Shown piece after piece: positions 37,599 to 52,389 of a stretch of 64,000 bases of DNA. A model generated the notes under the pieces. It was not told the DNA's origin and searched no databases. It worked only from the letters and a program-made list of their open reading frames with translations. This stretch comes from Protonemura montana. Taxonomy: Eukaryota > Arthropoda > Insecta > Plecoptera > Nemouridae. Position 1 is the stretch's first letter, and each line of letters opens with the position of its first letter. The stretch covers positions 6,700,418 to 6,764,417 of the forward strand of contig OX387605.1 of assembly GCA_947568835.1 (NCBI GenBank), read 5' to 3'. A program made the position numbers and the translations under genes.

Positions 37599-38806
37599 TC
37601 ATACCAAGTCCAATACAAAGACTTATATCAAAATAAAACCTCCATATGCAGTGTTTTAAATTCCTTTTGCGATCGACGAATAAATACAGTGTTCAATTTT
37701 CCTTTGCATTTTATTGTATTCAACAAAGAAAGAAACTGTGATGACAAGCAGACATCCTCCACAGAGTTCGTCTCAACAAACGTGCGTGCGTATATGTTAA
37801 ATCAATTCTCTTGGCCACACAAAACAGAGCCGGCAAATCAATCACTGCCGATACTGACGCACAGTTTTGGTCGACCGGTTTAGATAAATCTAACTTTGTA
37901 CATGTGACAACATCGGTATGGGGAACGCATTAAACAAGTAGCCACGGACGAATGGAACTGTGTGTGCTCGTTTTCGGATCCACGAGAAATCGAACGGTGG
38001 CTGGTCGAACTCTCGACACTCTATACTTTGTCCATGTGTTCATATCCAGTGAAGTTGGTGACAACTACTCATAGGTCACTAGAATGTTATATCAACAATT
38101 AGTTCTATTTGTGTTTGCCACTCAAAAATGCGATATTTTGTCAAACTTCTGCTTCGTAAAATAGCCTGGCTTATATAGGTCGTTGGCTCATGAAGGGACT
38201 ATCTAGACAACCAAGGTTTGAAAAATAGCATTTTGTTAAAAAAAAGCTCGCTCGTTTTGCATCGTCATCATCACACTAACATGAGAAAATATTTTTTTTA
38301 AGTAAGTATTTTCTGATATCCGAAAAGAAATTTCAGTTTTGTAACAATACTTAAAAAAATTCGGCTTTTTCACAGGTATACCCTATAGGCTGCGTTTAAT
38401 CACTCTCCTTGATGTATGCTGATTTTGTGTGCTTCGTCATCAGCTGATGATGAAAGCCCGTAGCGCGGTGCGTGATGAATATGCATGCTGTCTGGCATTG
38501 GTTGAGGTTAAGGGTTGGAGGGACGGGATCACATGCTGCGGATGGAAGTTCCTCACTGGGACATGGAAGAGGCAGGTCGGTATGTTTTTGCTCTGAGCCC
38601 CGTTTCATCGTGGCAGCTTCTTAGTCCAGCCACAAGCTTGCCGCATTAGAGGCAGCAATAAAGGACAGGTTACCACTCAAGAATCGTGTAACGCGTTCGA
38701 ACCTGTGCACCAGTAAAAACTGTACGGAAGGAATTTACATAGAATTTTGAGATAGATTTAATAAGGCGTCATTGCAATGAGTAGGTTTGCAATGAGTCGT
38801 GACTAA

Positions 38807-38841
38807 TGGAGGTGCCGGGTTGCTCTGCGGTTGCGTTCAGG
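38807..38841 (+). repeat. Copy of the dispersed ~36-bp element
   Basis: The sequence ATGGAGGTGCCGGG then TTGCTCTGCGGTTGCGTTCA, followed by GGAGG, matches the consensus closely. Confidence 0.75.
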
Positions 38842-39411
38842 AGGAAGCCGTGCATGTTATTTAGATTCGTTTAAGAGATTCTTGCACTAGATTTTTACTC
38901 AGTATAATTATGATAACTGATGACTTATTATGATTTTTTTAAATAAAATTCCAGTAGTTTACTTTTGTTCTTTTGTTTGAGAGCTAGTTGATAGTTCTGT
39001 AGAAAATTGATAAATTAAGATAAAAGTTCAAAATTACCTCACCTATTACTATAAGAGAAGTTAATTCTGAAAAAGCAAAAAGTTCCACTGGCTTCTTCGT
39101 ATTGGAAAATTGTGGCCCAGCTCACAAACCAATTTACGCTCAAACTCATATCGTCTGGGGCAGTCAAAATTTCACCACGTCTTTGAATTCATTGCGAAAT
39201 CCGCCCACTGTTCATGAAAAGGTGTGATCAGAAAAGGGTATACGGGCTCCGATATCGGCAGTAGGTATATATAATATCTATCGATGCTAGCTGCTACGAA
39301 ATGGCAAAGTTGAAAACTTCGTTTCGAGTGCAGAATGGCATGTTTGTTTGCTCAGGAAGCTTCTAATGAAAGTTTGTGCTCTATTGATCTCGCATAGCCG
39401 ATGCAGCGCAC

Positions 39412-39459
39412 ATCTCCCAGAATTGCCAGCCAGCCACCCAACTCGGTAAGAACACACAC
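39412..39459 (+). other. Possible 48-nt exon
   Basis: Acceptor-like CTATTGATCTCGCATAG and donor GTAAGAAC enclose an open frame that begins and ends in phase 0 (PMQRTSPRIASQPPNS). The length and phases suit a small exon, but no neighbouring + exon is known, so chance is quite possible. Confidence 0.22.
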
Positions 39460-42043
39460 ACCCGACCTAACAATGGAACTAAAACCCATTATCAGCTCTC
39501 TTCTCCACAGCTAACAATAACTTTTTTTTTTTATTTTAATTTCCTTCGCGGATCTTCGAGTCTTGCTAACAAGCCTATAAAGTAGAACCGATCTATTCTT
39601 AGACTTTCCCGGTGTACGCGTCGTGCTCTAGGGTTCGCTGACGGCAACGGTTTCAATCGTGAGGAAGGCACGAAATCGTGGCTTGCTCTTCGTGGCATTT
39701 GACTGTTACCACCGACCGAGAATTACAGAAACTTTAATTAGTTAAACGTTCGACCGAAGAAATTAGAATTTGTGGTTGCATGAGGCTCAGTAAATTGCTA
39801 TTACCATTTGGACTGCGTGACGTCCTCTCATTTTGTTTCAGCGCATTCTTTGTACATTTTATTTCCATTGCACTTTGCCTTAGATTAGTACATATCCATT
39901 ATTCGGTACTAAATTAACATGTCACTAATATATACGTATCTATTTAGTTATGTTTAGTTACTAAATCGTGAAATTTTGATTAGAAGATGCTAAGTAATCT
40001 TGAGACATGTCGGTTATATCTAAACGTCCGTTAAATCGTTCATTACAATTGATTGATATCACATGCTAAATCCTCGCTGCAAGCTCAATCAGTTTTGTTG
40101 AATGCATTAAAATCTAGGAGGTCACATTTCAACATGCTTATTGATCAATTCATAGTGATACGGCTCCATGCACATGAATGCCAGATGAGACAGTAGTGGG
40201 CAATCAAAGATTTATTAGCCCCGCTCTGGACCCGACATCCAGTTCGGTATGACGTCAGCCCTGTGCACGGTGATTGGCCGGTAGGCGAGGGCGATGCTTG
40301 GCTATTGAGTCGTAACACAATACGGCTGGTGGTGGCCAAGTGGGGCATTGATATTCAGGTATACCTACTACCTTAACCCTCCAGGGACATTTGTGCCATC
40401 CCATTGATCACATTCACATGTTTGGTAGCAATTACGGTTCACTTGAGTGACATTCGCACACTCAAATTATCGATGGGGGTTTGATTAATGCCTGGGATAT
40501 GTAAGCAGTCCGACCACTCTGGTACTGACGTTACCTAATGCCTCACATCTAGAATCTAATAAGAGTTATGGTTTTTTTTCTCCGTGAACGCGTCACACGT
40601 CCAGCCGGTGAAAGGGATTATCGAAAATTCGCAATAAAGTTTCGGTATTGTTCGCCTGGATTGTATTAATATTTAAAAATAATTTCACAATTCTCAGAAA
40701 GTTAACGATGGACTGGATGAAATTTGTTTCGAATAATTAGACTTATTTGTGGCTAAACCTGAGATTTCTAGAAGTTCACCCAACCAAATTCAGCTGCGTG
40801 ATAAGATTTAATTAAACCGTGTCTTTACGTTGTTTTCGGAAATTATTATTTTTGTAATTGTAAGCTTGAAAACTTTGTACTCGGCTCCCCTTCTCGCAAA
40901 CACTCGAGACGCATAACCCAGAAGTGAACTTAATCCTTGAGTCTATTAACAAGTTAGCATAATTTGAAACAGTGTCGGGTTGCTAAATTCTAAAACAAAA
41001 TACATAAGCTTTTAAATGCATACATGACCCGGTGGCTGATGTATAATTATGCTAACTCAGTTAGCGCATAGTTAACATCAAACGAGGTTATCTATTCAAA
41101 GATAAAAGGTACATCCTGAAATGTCGTTTACAACATTGTGAGTGTGGGAAGCCGACTATTCAGTTTTTTTCTTACTTTTTCCTCTCCTATCTTCTGGTCC
41201 TTAACTATGAATTCCCGAGAGATTCGATCCTTGCACGTTCCGGGAGTCTTTTACACGAACTCCGGGTTTTGAAATCAAATTTCCACAACCACTTTTCAAG
41301 CCGGCTAGACGCTGTGTTCATTTTTTTCTCTCGCTTCTTGTAGCTGGTAGCACAACGCAAGAAAGAACTATTGAACTATGTGAAATGTTCCGGAAAGCCT
41401 AGTCTTTGAAGCGTTGATCAAGTTGCAGTGTGCGTGTGTGCCGACCTTATCCAAGAGGCTTGCCCTGCAATTGACAGCTGATATTGACAGTCACTTTCCA
41501 TACCATGCACAGAAATATATACCAATATCTACACATGTACACCATACACACACACACATATATAAATTCGGCGACCATGTGAATTTGACTGACTTTGAAA
41601 AAAGAATAATATCGACATCATATGTGTGTTGACTGAGGCAAGCAGATATGCGACGGGAATAGGTTATTCAAGAACGTAATTCGTTTCCGTGCGTGAAAAG
41701 TCGTTACATGAGAAAACATGTGCTTGCGATTTGGTAATACTTGAACACATTGTGTGGTTATGTCACTGCGTCAGTGCCGCAACAATTGACAAGTGCTGCT
41801 AGATTTGGAGTTGACATGGCTTAACGTTTTGCGAAAATTGTGCTTTTGTAAGCTTTTCAGGTCGAGTCGGTGGTCAGTATTACAGTTCCTTTGAAAATAT
41901 GATCGATACTTTCTTGTATATTTTTCCAAAATACACAATTGAATAGAAAACAACTTGATTCACAGAAAAAAATGGCAAAATTTGCGACTTTCCGGCAAAG
42001 ATAGCGAATCGTTGACTTGGACCGTGTCGTAAAACCAAGTTTT

Positions 42044-42084
42044 TGTGGAGGTGCCGGCTTTGCTTTGGGGGCTGCGTTCAGGAG
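42044..42084 (+). repeat. Copy of the dispersed ~36-bp element
   Basis: The sequence TTGTGGAGGTGCCGGC then TTTGCTTTGGGGGCTGCGTT, followed by CAGGAG, matches the consensus with two changes. Confidence 0.72.
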
Positions 42085-45000
42085 CCACATCAACTACAGC
42101 AACAACTGTCGACCGCTTGAAGTTACCAAGCTTTTATGCACTCGGTAGAGACATTTTGGAATGTGTAAGTGAGTTTACAAGTGGACATTAGCGCGTTGCC
42201 ACACAGAATCTGGCCATTTGCTTTCCGCCGCTAAAAGATGTTTAGTGGTCAACGCTTGAGGAAAAGTGTGGTATGAATAGTTTAAAAAATTTCAAGGAAC
42301 AAACTTAACGCATTAACGAAAAACTCTTGATTTTTTTTTTTCTGTTGAAAAAGATGACATTATCAGAGTTGAAAGAAACAAGGACAAAAGGTTTTTTATC
42401 GTTAAAATGTTACTTGCCATGCAAAAACGATCAATTTGAGAGAAAAAGACAATTTTTTCATGTGTTGGACTAATAGTAGTTATTTACACCGAGTTAATGT
42501 ACGGGGTGACCAACTAGAACAATTATGTACATACTTAGGTAATAATAGTGCTTAATAGTTACGCTCTTGAAAATAAAGAGTGACGTAAACAAGCATTAGG
42601 TGCTTCACTATGTATTAGAAAGTTTAAAATTGGTAAAATTTTCAAAATGGCTCATTTTCTCGCAGTGAATTCATTAAAGTTGAGTCGCTTTCGGAAAATC
42701 GATGTTTATTCCATAAGTTCAATTATATGAAATGCAATTATGAAAAGCACTCTTCGCTAATCTGGCTGAAATTAGATTCTCGAACTCGTGGCAAAGGTTA
42801 CAGAGCGTTTCGAAGGACGTTTACCACCATCACCTGACCCAGCTCGTAGGTAAACGAGTGTCAAGGGCTTGGTAATTCAAGATTCTTGATACAAATTCAT
42901 ATCAATGGGAATTAATTTTCAACACTAGTCTGAATTAAGGTAGCTCTCTTCGTGATCGCAGTCTGAGAGGTGTACGTATTGTACCTACGTGATAATTAAT
43001 GTTGTATTTATTCGTATTAAATGGAGTACTTCCCCTTTGAAGTTTATCTTCAGCACTATGGAATACATTGAGTTACATTGTACACATCTTTATTGTCCTC
43101 AAGAACAAAGCCTTCCGCATTTCCAAAACGATCAAAAATTGAACGGGCTTTTAAAATATTACAAACGAAACGCAATACTTTATCCAAGTGTCGTAGAGTA
43201 AATGAACAGAACGTTTCGTTGAAAGGCGTAATCCTTTTCTTATGAGGCGAAATGCAAAGCACTCGTTCATAAAATAATTCTAAGGAAGTTAATATTTCTG
43301 AAATGTTGATAGCGTCTAGCAAGCTAACGTTGATGTTGCATGGGTGCTCCGGGATTGATCTGAGTGGTGTGATGGTGCTGAAAGTTTTCTCATTACTGCA
43401 AGAAAGAGCGAGCGAGAGGGTGGCATATAGTTGGGGGAGAAGCGAGGAAAGAGCATGAAGACGCTCGTCAAATCTGGGCGTCCGCGGATTGCATTAATGG
43501 ACACTTAGGGCGCAGGAACTCCGAGAGCATCCTCGTTTTCCAAAGTCATTCTTCCAGCAGATGCGATATCTACAGTTGAAATCTCTTTTTCTTGGAATTA
43601 TTATTAGGAGAAACACTTGAACCAAAATAAGGCTCTGTCGTATCTCTTTGGAATGGTGCTTTCATTTTTCGAAATAATATTTAGCGATGGGCTTATGTCA
43701 TCGTTTTTACATAGCTTTGAATCACAAAGCAAAGTTCTCGATGTGCTTAAAAATGTTCTTAAAGCCTGATTTTCGGTTCGCAGGCTTAAAAAGTGTGGTA
43801 AGATGAAAAAATGCAGAACATAAAAGATGGGACCAGATCTTGAAATTTTATATTCGTTTTCCAGACGAGGCTTTACTTTTAAAATCTATAGAACACCTTC
43901 TCAGATTCGTTAGTAGAGCCTGATCTCAATACACACGCCGTATATGATTTAGACTCAGCTGAAAACACTGCTTAGTAATTCAACTCCTTTTTATCGGATG
44001 GAACACTATAACGAAATAACGCCGGCAAGCGCCTGAAACCGAGATCATTTTCAACGCGTTCGCTCGCCCTCTGTTTCCCATTGACACCACCACGCTAAAT
44101 TATTCGCATTGAAAATAATAAAAGCCTTGGTACACAGAGCAGCGCAACGCGCGCTAACGACGTTGAATTGCATACAATGTTTTTACATTCCAAATGAATA
44201 ACTCATTACCGGGGAATTTTTGTGTAATAACATTCCGCGCTTGAATGTAACGCGTATTCGTCACAGGAGATGTGTAGCTCAAGTAAGGTGCGATCATTAA
44301 CGCTTCGTGCATGGCCACGGTAGATCCTTCAGCGGTTCCCGAGGACAAATACATGTGACAGAGTGAGTTTTTGTGTTTGTGATATAAAATGTAGCCGTTT
44401 TGTTAATTTCTGCATGTTTTGTTGCTCATTACCTGTCTTGCTTCTAGGCGTTAACAGGCGCCCGAAGAGCACTTTAATTAAGAGGGTGCATTTTAGATAT
44501 TTACTGATGGAATTCTAACTTTTAGCGCATATTACTACTTCTATATCTTTGGCATGACATCGACTATTTCACAGCTTATATCCTAGGAGTCTTGACTTAA
44601 CGTGGTTGTTTGTAACGAGTCCCAAAATTCACAACGTGGAACCTCCGAAGAGAGAAACGTAAATATGAGTACTTGCTGTATTTGTGACTGATTTTCAAGG
44701 CCGACAGAAAATATAATTTGCAAGTCGAGGCTCAGCAAAGAAAAGAATCGAAAGCAAAGTTTAAATTTTCTAGCATCCTATTGTACGATTCGTCGACGGA
44801 ATGTGTTTCACTATTCCTACTCTGCGAAATCTGCGATTGTTGGCTCGTCGCTGGCTGTGCGGTCTGCCACATGCCCGTCAGGGCGTCTGTCGTGCTGCAC
44901 CCCGTGGAGGAAGGTCCCGGCCACTGGATTTGTTCATCCGCCCGAAAGGAAAAACAAACTCCGCGCTGCGCTACCGCCGCAACTTGTGCGGACAAATTTT

Positions 45001-47238
45001 GTTTGGTAAAGTTGTTTGGAGAAAACGATTCTTTTGTTCCGCTCGCTACAGAGTTCGGAACAGCGTGAAACGGTTAGGTGAAGTTCCGACGCTTGATATT
45101 CGCGGATTTCTTTGCTTCGACTGAATATATTTAAAAATTTAAATGGGCCTTCGTTATTTTTAATTTTTTTTTTAATTGATTTCGAGGTCACAAGAGAAAC
45201 TGAGTCAGGATTGAATTGTTTCATTTAGAAAAATAATGAATATCAATCGACAATCGGCAAACACTTTTCAAAGTTCATTCTTCCGCCGATGAATTTTAAA
45301 TTTTTCTAGTAGAAATAAATAAGCGGTAGATTGGATTTTACCTAATTTTATACGTTTAATTTTCGGGCCTATTTAATAGCAGATTCAAGGGGATTCTGTT
45401 GCAGGAAATGAAATCAACAAAGTCAAACGAAACAATTCGAGTCTTGTGATGGTGTAGGAGTTACCCCTCATTTTGTTAATATACGAAAAACCCGGTGAAT
45501 CATTACCAATAATCACCAAGAACACCGGCAAAGTCTCTACATCCAATTCCCTTGCCACGAACTAACATGTTTTTATCCTACTCCTTCACGTACGCCACAT
45601 AAGCAACTAAAGCAGGACCGCAGCAAGACGTTCCCCTGGAGTTTTTGAAACAATACACCCGATCGTGGGCGGTCCAGCCCGAAACTGTAGCCCAAAGAAA
45701 TGCATTATTTATAAAGCGGCAGACGCGAAAAAATCGCTCCACGCTTAGCCTCTATGAAAGCTTTATAGAAATCTTTCCGGCGTACAATAATGGAACGCAA
45801 TCATTTTCGGTTAGGATCTAATTTAGTGCAGAATTGTAAAAATATCAGTAAAATTTGGTAAGACACGTCTGTGCAAGAAGTCGGTCAACACGGTAAAATA
45901 AAGTGCTTGCAGCTGAGTAACTACCTATTGTAAAATCTTAACTGCGTTTTATCTTGGATACCGATTACTTGGTTTTATAACTTTTCGGTGTTTTCTAGAG
46001 AGAGGATTAACTCTACCAAAGCAGGAAATTAAGTCAGCTCAGAATCTCATTTAATTGGCAGTGCACTATTTTTATCGGAGTCGAGCAGAATCGAAGATAA
46101 TGTACAGATTGGTAAAAGTCACTGTGTTCTTAATCGATTCGGAAACACGATCTCGTTCCGATTGACCGACTTATTCGAAAATCACCAGAGTATATTAAAT
46201 TCTAAATATAACATTTTTTGTACGTATATATAACGTAGAGCGATTTTCTGCCCAAATGAAATGTTAATAAATAAACAATTTCTTGTTTACAGCTCGTAAT
46301 ATGCAGGAAATTGCATTTTCAGTTACCAGACTGATTGTTTTCTCTTCATTTTTCCAAGAAAACTATTACAAAATAAACTTTTTCAAAACTCTCATTGAAA
46401 ATAGTACATTTTTGTGATTTTCAGGGAAAAAATCTACAAGAATTAGTAGTATAATAAAGCAATATACCCATCGGTGTCTCACTAAACTATCAATTAACAA
46501 AATATGACCCAATATTAACAACATGACTTGATGAACAAAACAATTTTAACAGTAAATCTGAACCAAACCTGTCGTTTATTACCAAGAAACTTGCGAAAAG
46601 CTCAGGTGTAATAGAGTCGCAGAACTGCTCTAAAAATGAGTCCTTTCATCAACCACATGCCGCCATGAAACTTTCGGAACAATTGAATTCGAAACAACTT
46701 TTCAAACAACCACCAGTCACCTAAATAAACTACCTGGCCTCTCTGTGCACCATCTCCTCCTCCCCCAACCCACCCTCGTCCGACATATCCATGAGTTATA
46801 TGAGCCGAGAATAATATTACTATGAACACCAGAGCTATTCAATAACAGCTAGAAATTCATTCGTCTCGCCTGTGAACAATAAAACTCGCTCTCGTGGGCA
46901 CACGAAAAGAATGTCTGATGAAAATCCTGTGAGCAAGAAAGAAAGTGTAAGGCCAGATATAGTTGCACCTCCTAAGATGCCATAACTTATCTTTAGTGGG
47001 GGGTAAGATAAGCCGACACGGTGCTTTCAGTTATAACACTTGCAAAACTGTCGTGCTTGCCAAATTCAGTATTTTTCTCGCGGGAAATAAAATACCAGAG
47101 CGAGCGTTCCAAAAACAAAAGACCCGCAAAACTCTGGCGTGCAGAATTTTAGCGAAAGTTCTTCCGAATCGCAACAAAACTTAGAGTCCAGCGTAAAAAC
47201 AAGCGAGCGAACATGCACTATTGTCAGAGAATGTTTAC

Positions 47239-47318
47239 CTGCTTCCGCCACGCGGCGTCCTGCGTTTCCTGAATCAGGACTCGCTCCTGCGCCACCCACC
47301 AGCCAAAGACACGCGTTC
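47239..47318 (-). CDS. Candidate exon of a - strand gene (VFGWWVAQERVLIQETQD)
   Basis: This 80-nt segment has donor AAGCAG before GTAAAC and acceptor AATAGGTCCGCTCAG on the - strand. With two leading bases it reads TRVFGWWVAQERVLIQETQD then AAWRKQ and ends in phase 0. The two leading bases join the single base left by the 54.4 kb candidate (G+GA). A second frame is open too (glycine/alanine-rich) and the acceptor is only moderate, so this is a candidate. Confidence 0.38.
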
Positions 47319-47414
47319 CTGAGCGGACCTATTGTTGCAGCTCACCCCTAGCCCCCCCAGTAAGCAGAAAATATCCAAATATCAAACTCGGTATTCAACA
47401 AAACGAAAAAAAAA

Positions 47415-47720
47415 TTGTGTCCACTTTTTCGAGTCGCCGTGTTGTCTCGGTGATAGTTCGAGGTGAGTGGATCGAGTTGGGGCCGATTGCCGGTCGCCAC
47501 GCGCGGCTCGCTGGCGTCGTTCGCGTCCCTCGCGTGCGACGTCCTGGCCGTGAAGAGCGTCGACACGTCCGCTCGGCGTCGTCGTCCGTCGAGCCCCAAC
47601 TGTGCCCTCCACCACGCCCCTGGCCCGCCGCCAAGCGGGAACCTTCCCCGCCAACCCCTGGCCGTGGCAGCGCTGGACCGGCGCTGGAGTCTGCGCAACG
47701 CGGCGCTGCCGTATTGTGTT
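47415..47720. promoter_or_regulatory. CpG-rich island
   Basis: This is a sharply bounded block of about 300 bases, rich in CpG and open in all frames because of its composition. A GTGAGT donor follows TTCGAG at 47462 on the + strand. It may be an alternative promoter or first exon. None of its open frames (102-161 codons) is recognisable, so they are not called as genes. Confidence 0.35.
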
Positions 47721-50700
47721 TTTGAAAAACAAGGATGTGTGCCAATTCCAATGATTTCTGCAATACGTAATACTCTTGTACTATACCTATAGCGAAGCAT
47801 TTTAAAGGCGTATACGTTATGCAATACCAGCTGAAACGATGCTTGTGCATTTTTTTTAAAAGCAGAGTGCAGGTTGGCAAAAAACAGGGTTTATGTTACA
47901 GAAATAATAACGCAAGCCAACCTTCCACCACCTAGCTATAGCCGTTATGTTCCCTAGTTACCTAGTTTTCATTTTATAAAAGAAATTGATGATTAAAACT
48001 AACAAGGGCAAAATACTGTGCAACATATCCATCATATGTTTGCATCGCGAAATCCACTCGATTGATCCTCTAACTTAGTTGTACGTTGATTTCAGCTAAG
48101 TTTTTGAAAAATGTCCAATCCGTGCAACATATTAGTCACGTGACTATTCTTCAGTTATTTCAGAACATAATTAGAGTTCTGCGTGAGATCCTGGGATATT
48201 TCTTATGACCTATAAAGAGAATAACTCCACCAGACCCATGAGAAGGGCCTTGGATACTCGGGACAAACGCAGCGACGCGTTTCGAAAGATTTGTCTCCGT
48301 TGAGGCTGCAAATTTCGCTGCCACGCTGCAGTGCATACCTTTGAGTCAATTCACGTTGAATTATCGGCGAGTTTTTAAGAGCAAAAACATTCTTATCATT
48401 CTGTGAGTAAAGTGACTCAAATAATCCAACGTAATCATGAAATGACACGATTCATAATATCGCGAAAAGCATGGTTTTCTGAATTGAACTTTGCAGTGGT
48501 TCAAAATTTCCACTCCACTAAGTTTGAATTGACGAAGTTCCTATATTCACGTATGCTGTAAAAAACCCTTGCTACGGAGATGAGTAACATTTCCATAGAA
48601 AAAGAACGAGCATGCGGTCGGATATTGGTCGGGCTGCGGAAAACTAATCTTCTTGGAAATGAACCAAGTATATAGATTGTCGTGTGCCTCTGTTGCCTCC
48701 ATGTTTTGTCAATTTGACATCAGCATGAAATCGCATTACCCACCCATGCTCATTGAAAACCAGGTAAAAAAAACTCACAATTGTGCACTAGCATCAATAT
48801 GGAAGGTGGACATTAATAATGTTAACCATAATATTCATTTTCATTATCTTGTGTCATCCTGGAAAGACATTAAACGAGGTTGAATCAGTCTAATGAACAG
48901 ATCGAGCTGTGGCATTTGCGGTGCATACGCGCCGGTCTCCACAGTGCAACCGCTAACAATTGTCTTGAAGTACGGTACATAGGCTAGAGTGTTTTTCTTC
49001 CCACATAGGCGATGGATCAAGTCTTATATGAGCTGATGTTTAATCTGGGCAGGTGCATAATATGGGAAGAAAAACACAGAACACACACGATTCGTTCGAG
49101 CGAAAATTCCACTGCAAATGTTAATTAGTAAAATCGTATGGTTTGTCAATTAAAGGAAATAGGTCAATACGAGCTTAGTTACGAATACAATGCTTTATTT
49201 TCGTAGTTTTGTTTTAGAAATCAGTTTATTCATCAAAATGAGAACCATTTTATATCCTTCCACGTGCATTTGTTTAATGAATAATAATGTAGTTGAATTG
49301 TAGGTCAAGCAATCCTTTTTTTCAGGCTTGAAAGAGGTTTCTATGCCTGTATGTGAGATAAGCTTTTGGAAAAAAAAAGATCCTAAAAATGTTGTTTATA
49401 ACTACTTTTTACGGTAGTAATACTATAAAAAACTTCCACGGTAAAATAACGACAGACTCGAAGGCAGAACAAAAGGGGCAGGAAGACAAACGTAGAGTGC
49501 TTGCACATAAAATATGAAATCAATAAACAATTACGTGAAGCCACGGGAGGCGATAGAGAAATAATGCTTGTAGGTATAGTATTAGCTGCAGGAGGTAATG
49601 TGAATCCTAGTTTCGACTCGTATTTGCGCTCAGCACTAATCCTCTTAACAGCAGAACATGGTCCATCATGCACACATTCTGCAACAGCCAATTACGAGAT
49701 TGGCGACCAAATTGCTTGCTACAAGAAATTTCTGCTAAATTAAGCGTCAAATTTGATGCGGGGATCATCACATTAATGGGAGAAACTTACAAGCAAGTAG
49801 TCTTTCGTTAATCGTCGAGCCGGTTTCAACTACAGCTCCGTTACCCTAGACACGTATTCCTCGAGCCCAGCGTGGGCTTAAAATTTTTAAACCCAGACCA
49901 AGGATCAGTTTTCCAGGGGCGTATGCCAAATGTTTGCACTAGCTTCGAGTTTGAATAATTTAAGCATATCCCCGCAATCCCGAGGATGAGCAAGTCTGCT
50001 GAATTAGCGATAGCTCCGTAATTATCCTGAAATTTATCCTGAAAGTTGGAAAGTATCAAATTCCTTGACACCTTTCATCCGTCTCGCTTGCAAGAAGCAG
50101 CCATCAAATATTTAGCGAGACTGAAATTATTTTCTTTTTCTTTACCACTTTTCCTAGTATAATATAAGAACTTTATACACCAAAGGGAGTTTTAATATCT
50201 TTTATGAGCAGCATTTTCTATTTGTAAAGCTTGTAAGATCAAGGAGTGCAAGTAAAATTCAAACGAGGTGAATTTCCAACGTAACCGTAACTGAGAATAG
50301 ATTTTCGAATGGAAGGGTAAGGGGGAGGGATTTTATGGCTTGGGGCCATCATTTTGCTATCCAATTCAGTAAAGAGTTTTCAAATTATGTTCCTATTCTT
50401 CTGATGCAATACAAATAAATACAAATACCATCTTTGGATGCTGATGCACTGCAAGCAAAGAAGACTGTTAAACAACGAATAGACCCAAACATTTAAACCA
50501 GTTGTAGTAATTTTTTAGAATCGTCTGGCTGCAGTTTTCAAAATAATTCTAAAATCAGCCAATCTAAATGATTGACCAGCCATGCCAATCTAAAACTGTG
50601 GATGAAGTGACGAAATCTTTGTAGAAATGGTTGTAGAAATACCAGAGACTGTCGAATGCTCTGCCAAAATTTCGCGTAACACAAAAAATAGATCTGCAAG

Positions 50701-52389
50701 AGCTCTTCAACAATTGGATTGCAATATCGCCTGTCGTACCGACCCATATCTCTGCGATCACATCTTTATCATTAAGTGATTAACATGGAACGACTTATTT
50801 TTCCCCAGCCACTGAAACGTTTCACCGCTGTTTCTGTTTACAGTTCAATTTTTATAAGAGCTATCTGGGGTCGGATTTAATCCCGGAGATCACGAGAGTC
50901 GTCGGAGAAAATTAAGACGGAAGAAGTAGTGCGTGGCAAATGCACAGAGCTTTAATTAAAGCTGCAGAAAGTGCATGGATATAAAGGAAGATCTTTATCT
51001 CTCATTTTGGTTATTTTTCTCTTTGCTATCGGTGGTTTTTTATTTTTAGCTAATATTTACCTTTTTAGTAGGTGTATAAATCAACCCGTATTTGAATATA
51101 TATTCAGGTACAACCATGGAGGTATTCTGTGTAGCCAAAAGTTCATCCAACAAATAAAAAGTCCATTTTTTCAAACTCTATTGCAGTGTCAATTGGAAAT
51201 AAGTAATGGTTTTGTATCAGTCACGAGAATAACGTAAATATAAATCAGATTTGAATGTGCATTATTTATAGTAAAGGTAAATAGAACATTTAGACCCATA
51301 ATTAATTTTTCTCGACAAGCTTTTTCAATCTTGGCTATGTTTGTACACTTTATCGTTTCCATGCATAATATCACTACCAAAAAAAAATCCTCAAACAACC
51401 AACCTGACCTCAGAGCTCACTTTACATAAAGCGGCCGCGTATGAACCGCTCGAACTGATGGCACAAAAAAAAAGCCACTTAAATTTTGTTATTGCCAGGA
51501 GCTTCCAATGTTTGCACAGCTATTATCAAGTGATCCGAACCGCTAGCTGCCGCGGAAATGCAGCCGCTTGTTACCAAATATTAGCACTATGAGCGCCAAT
51601 TGGGCACCGGAAGTGGGTTAATGGATTGCACAATAACATCAAGGTACCGCTTGCTCTATCGGGAAGTCCACTCTGAAAACAACTTATACGGTGCACCCGG
51701 GAAAATAAAGTGACTCTTATTCCTTCCTAGTGACTCTCATACACTGTGTTGCAAACGCCGTTGCTTTTATTGCAATAATTTCAAAACAAGAGCTTATTTG
51801 GAATCAATAATGGTGTGCTCATTTCGCAAATATCAACAAAACAGTTGGGACATAAATGAAGCATTCTCTAATTTTCTGTGGTGGCCATGTACTTGGAACG
51901 GCTATTTAAACCAAATGTGACAGGACCTTTTTTAAAACATATTTTCCCTCACTGGTGTGAAAACAAATCTCTTTCTTTTAGTCGCGACCGTGTGTGGGTA
52001 TATGTTGTGAAAGTACAGTCACTTGGGGATAGTGAGTTCCGTGGGGAGCTTTGAAAAACAAAAAGTGTTATCTCATTAAGCATTGCGTTAGTTAAGTGTA
52101 ATTACCCTAGTGTACAGGTAACTTTACCAAAAGCACGTTGGCCCCCGTGATGGCGACTAAACATAACTGTGTAGGTATAGAGAAGTGTTCTTGTTGGAGG
52201 GTAAATTACTTCTTGTTTCAATAGTGGTATGCCTATAGCATGGTGGGTGCTAACAACATTAGTTAACATTAGTTAAGTGCCGTCAGACCATTTAAATATT
52301 TGAGCTCAAATGCCCATATTTTAAATCCTTGCTTGAACATACTTCCCAATAACAACGACGATCAAAGTGAGTGGCTAAGACTTATTGGT
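47721..52389. other. Non-coding stretch, no supported gene
   Basis: The stretch is AT-rich. I saw only chance frames. One - strand donor (GTAAGT at 49787-49792) follows a short open segment reading LKPARRLTKDYLL, but its acceptor is poor. Confidence 0.5.

Larger units (their letters stand above)
37599..47238. other. Non-coding stretch with two dispersed-element copies
   Basis: The stretch is AT-rich and has no supported gene. It holds element copies at 38807-38841 and 42044-42084, a CA/TA microsatellite at 41546-41562, and a possible small + exon at 39412-39459 (listed). A GC-richer patch at 38400-38620 and another at 44860-44980 are open in several frames and not recognisable. Confidence 0.5.

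Noticed and set aside
44154..44354. 66-codon - strand frame (GSTVAMHEALMIAPYLSYTS)
   Set aside because: It looked briefly like part of a ligand-binding receptor domain, but the key motifs are absent and there are no splice sites to support it.
47348..47880. Open frames of 102-161 codons on both strands
   Set aside because: Explained by the CpG-rich composition, which lowers stop frequency in all frames; no domain.
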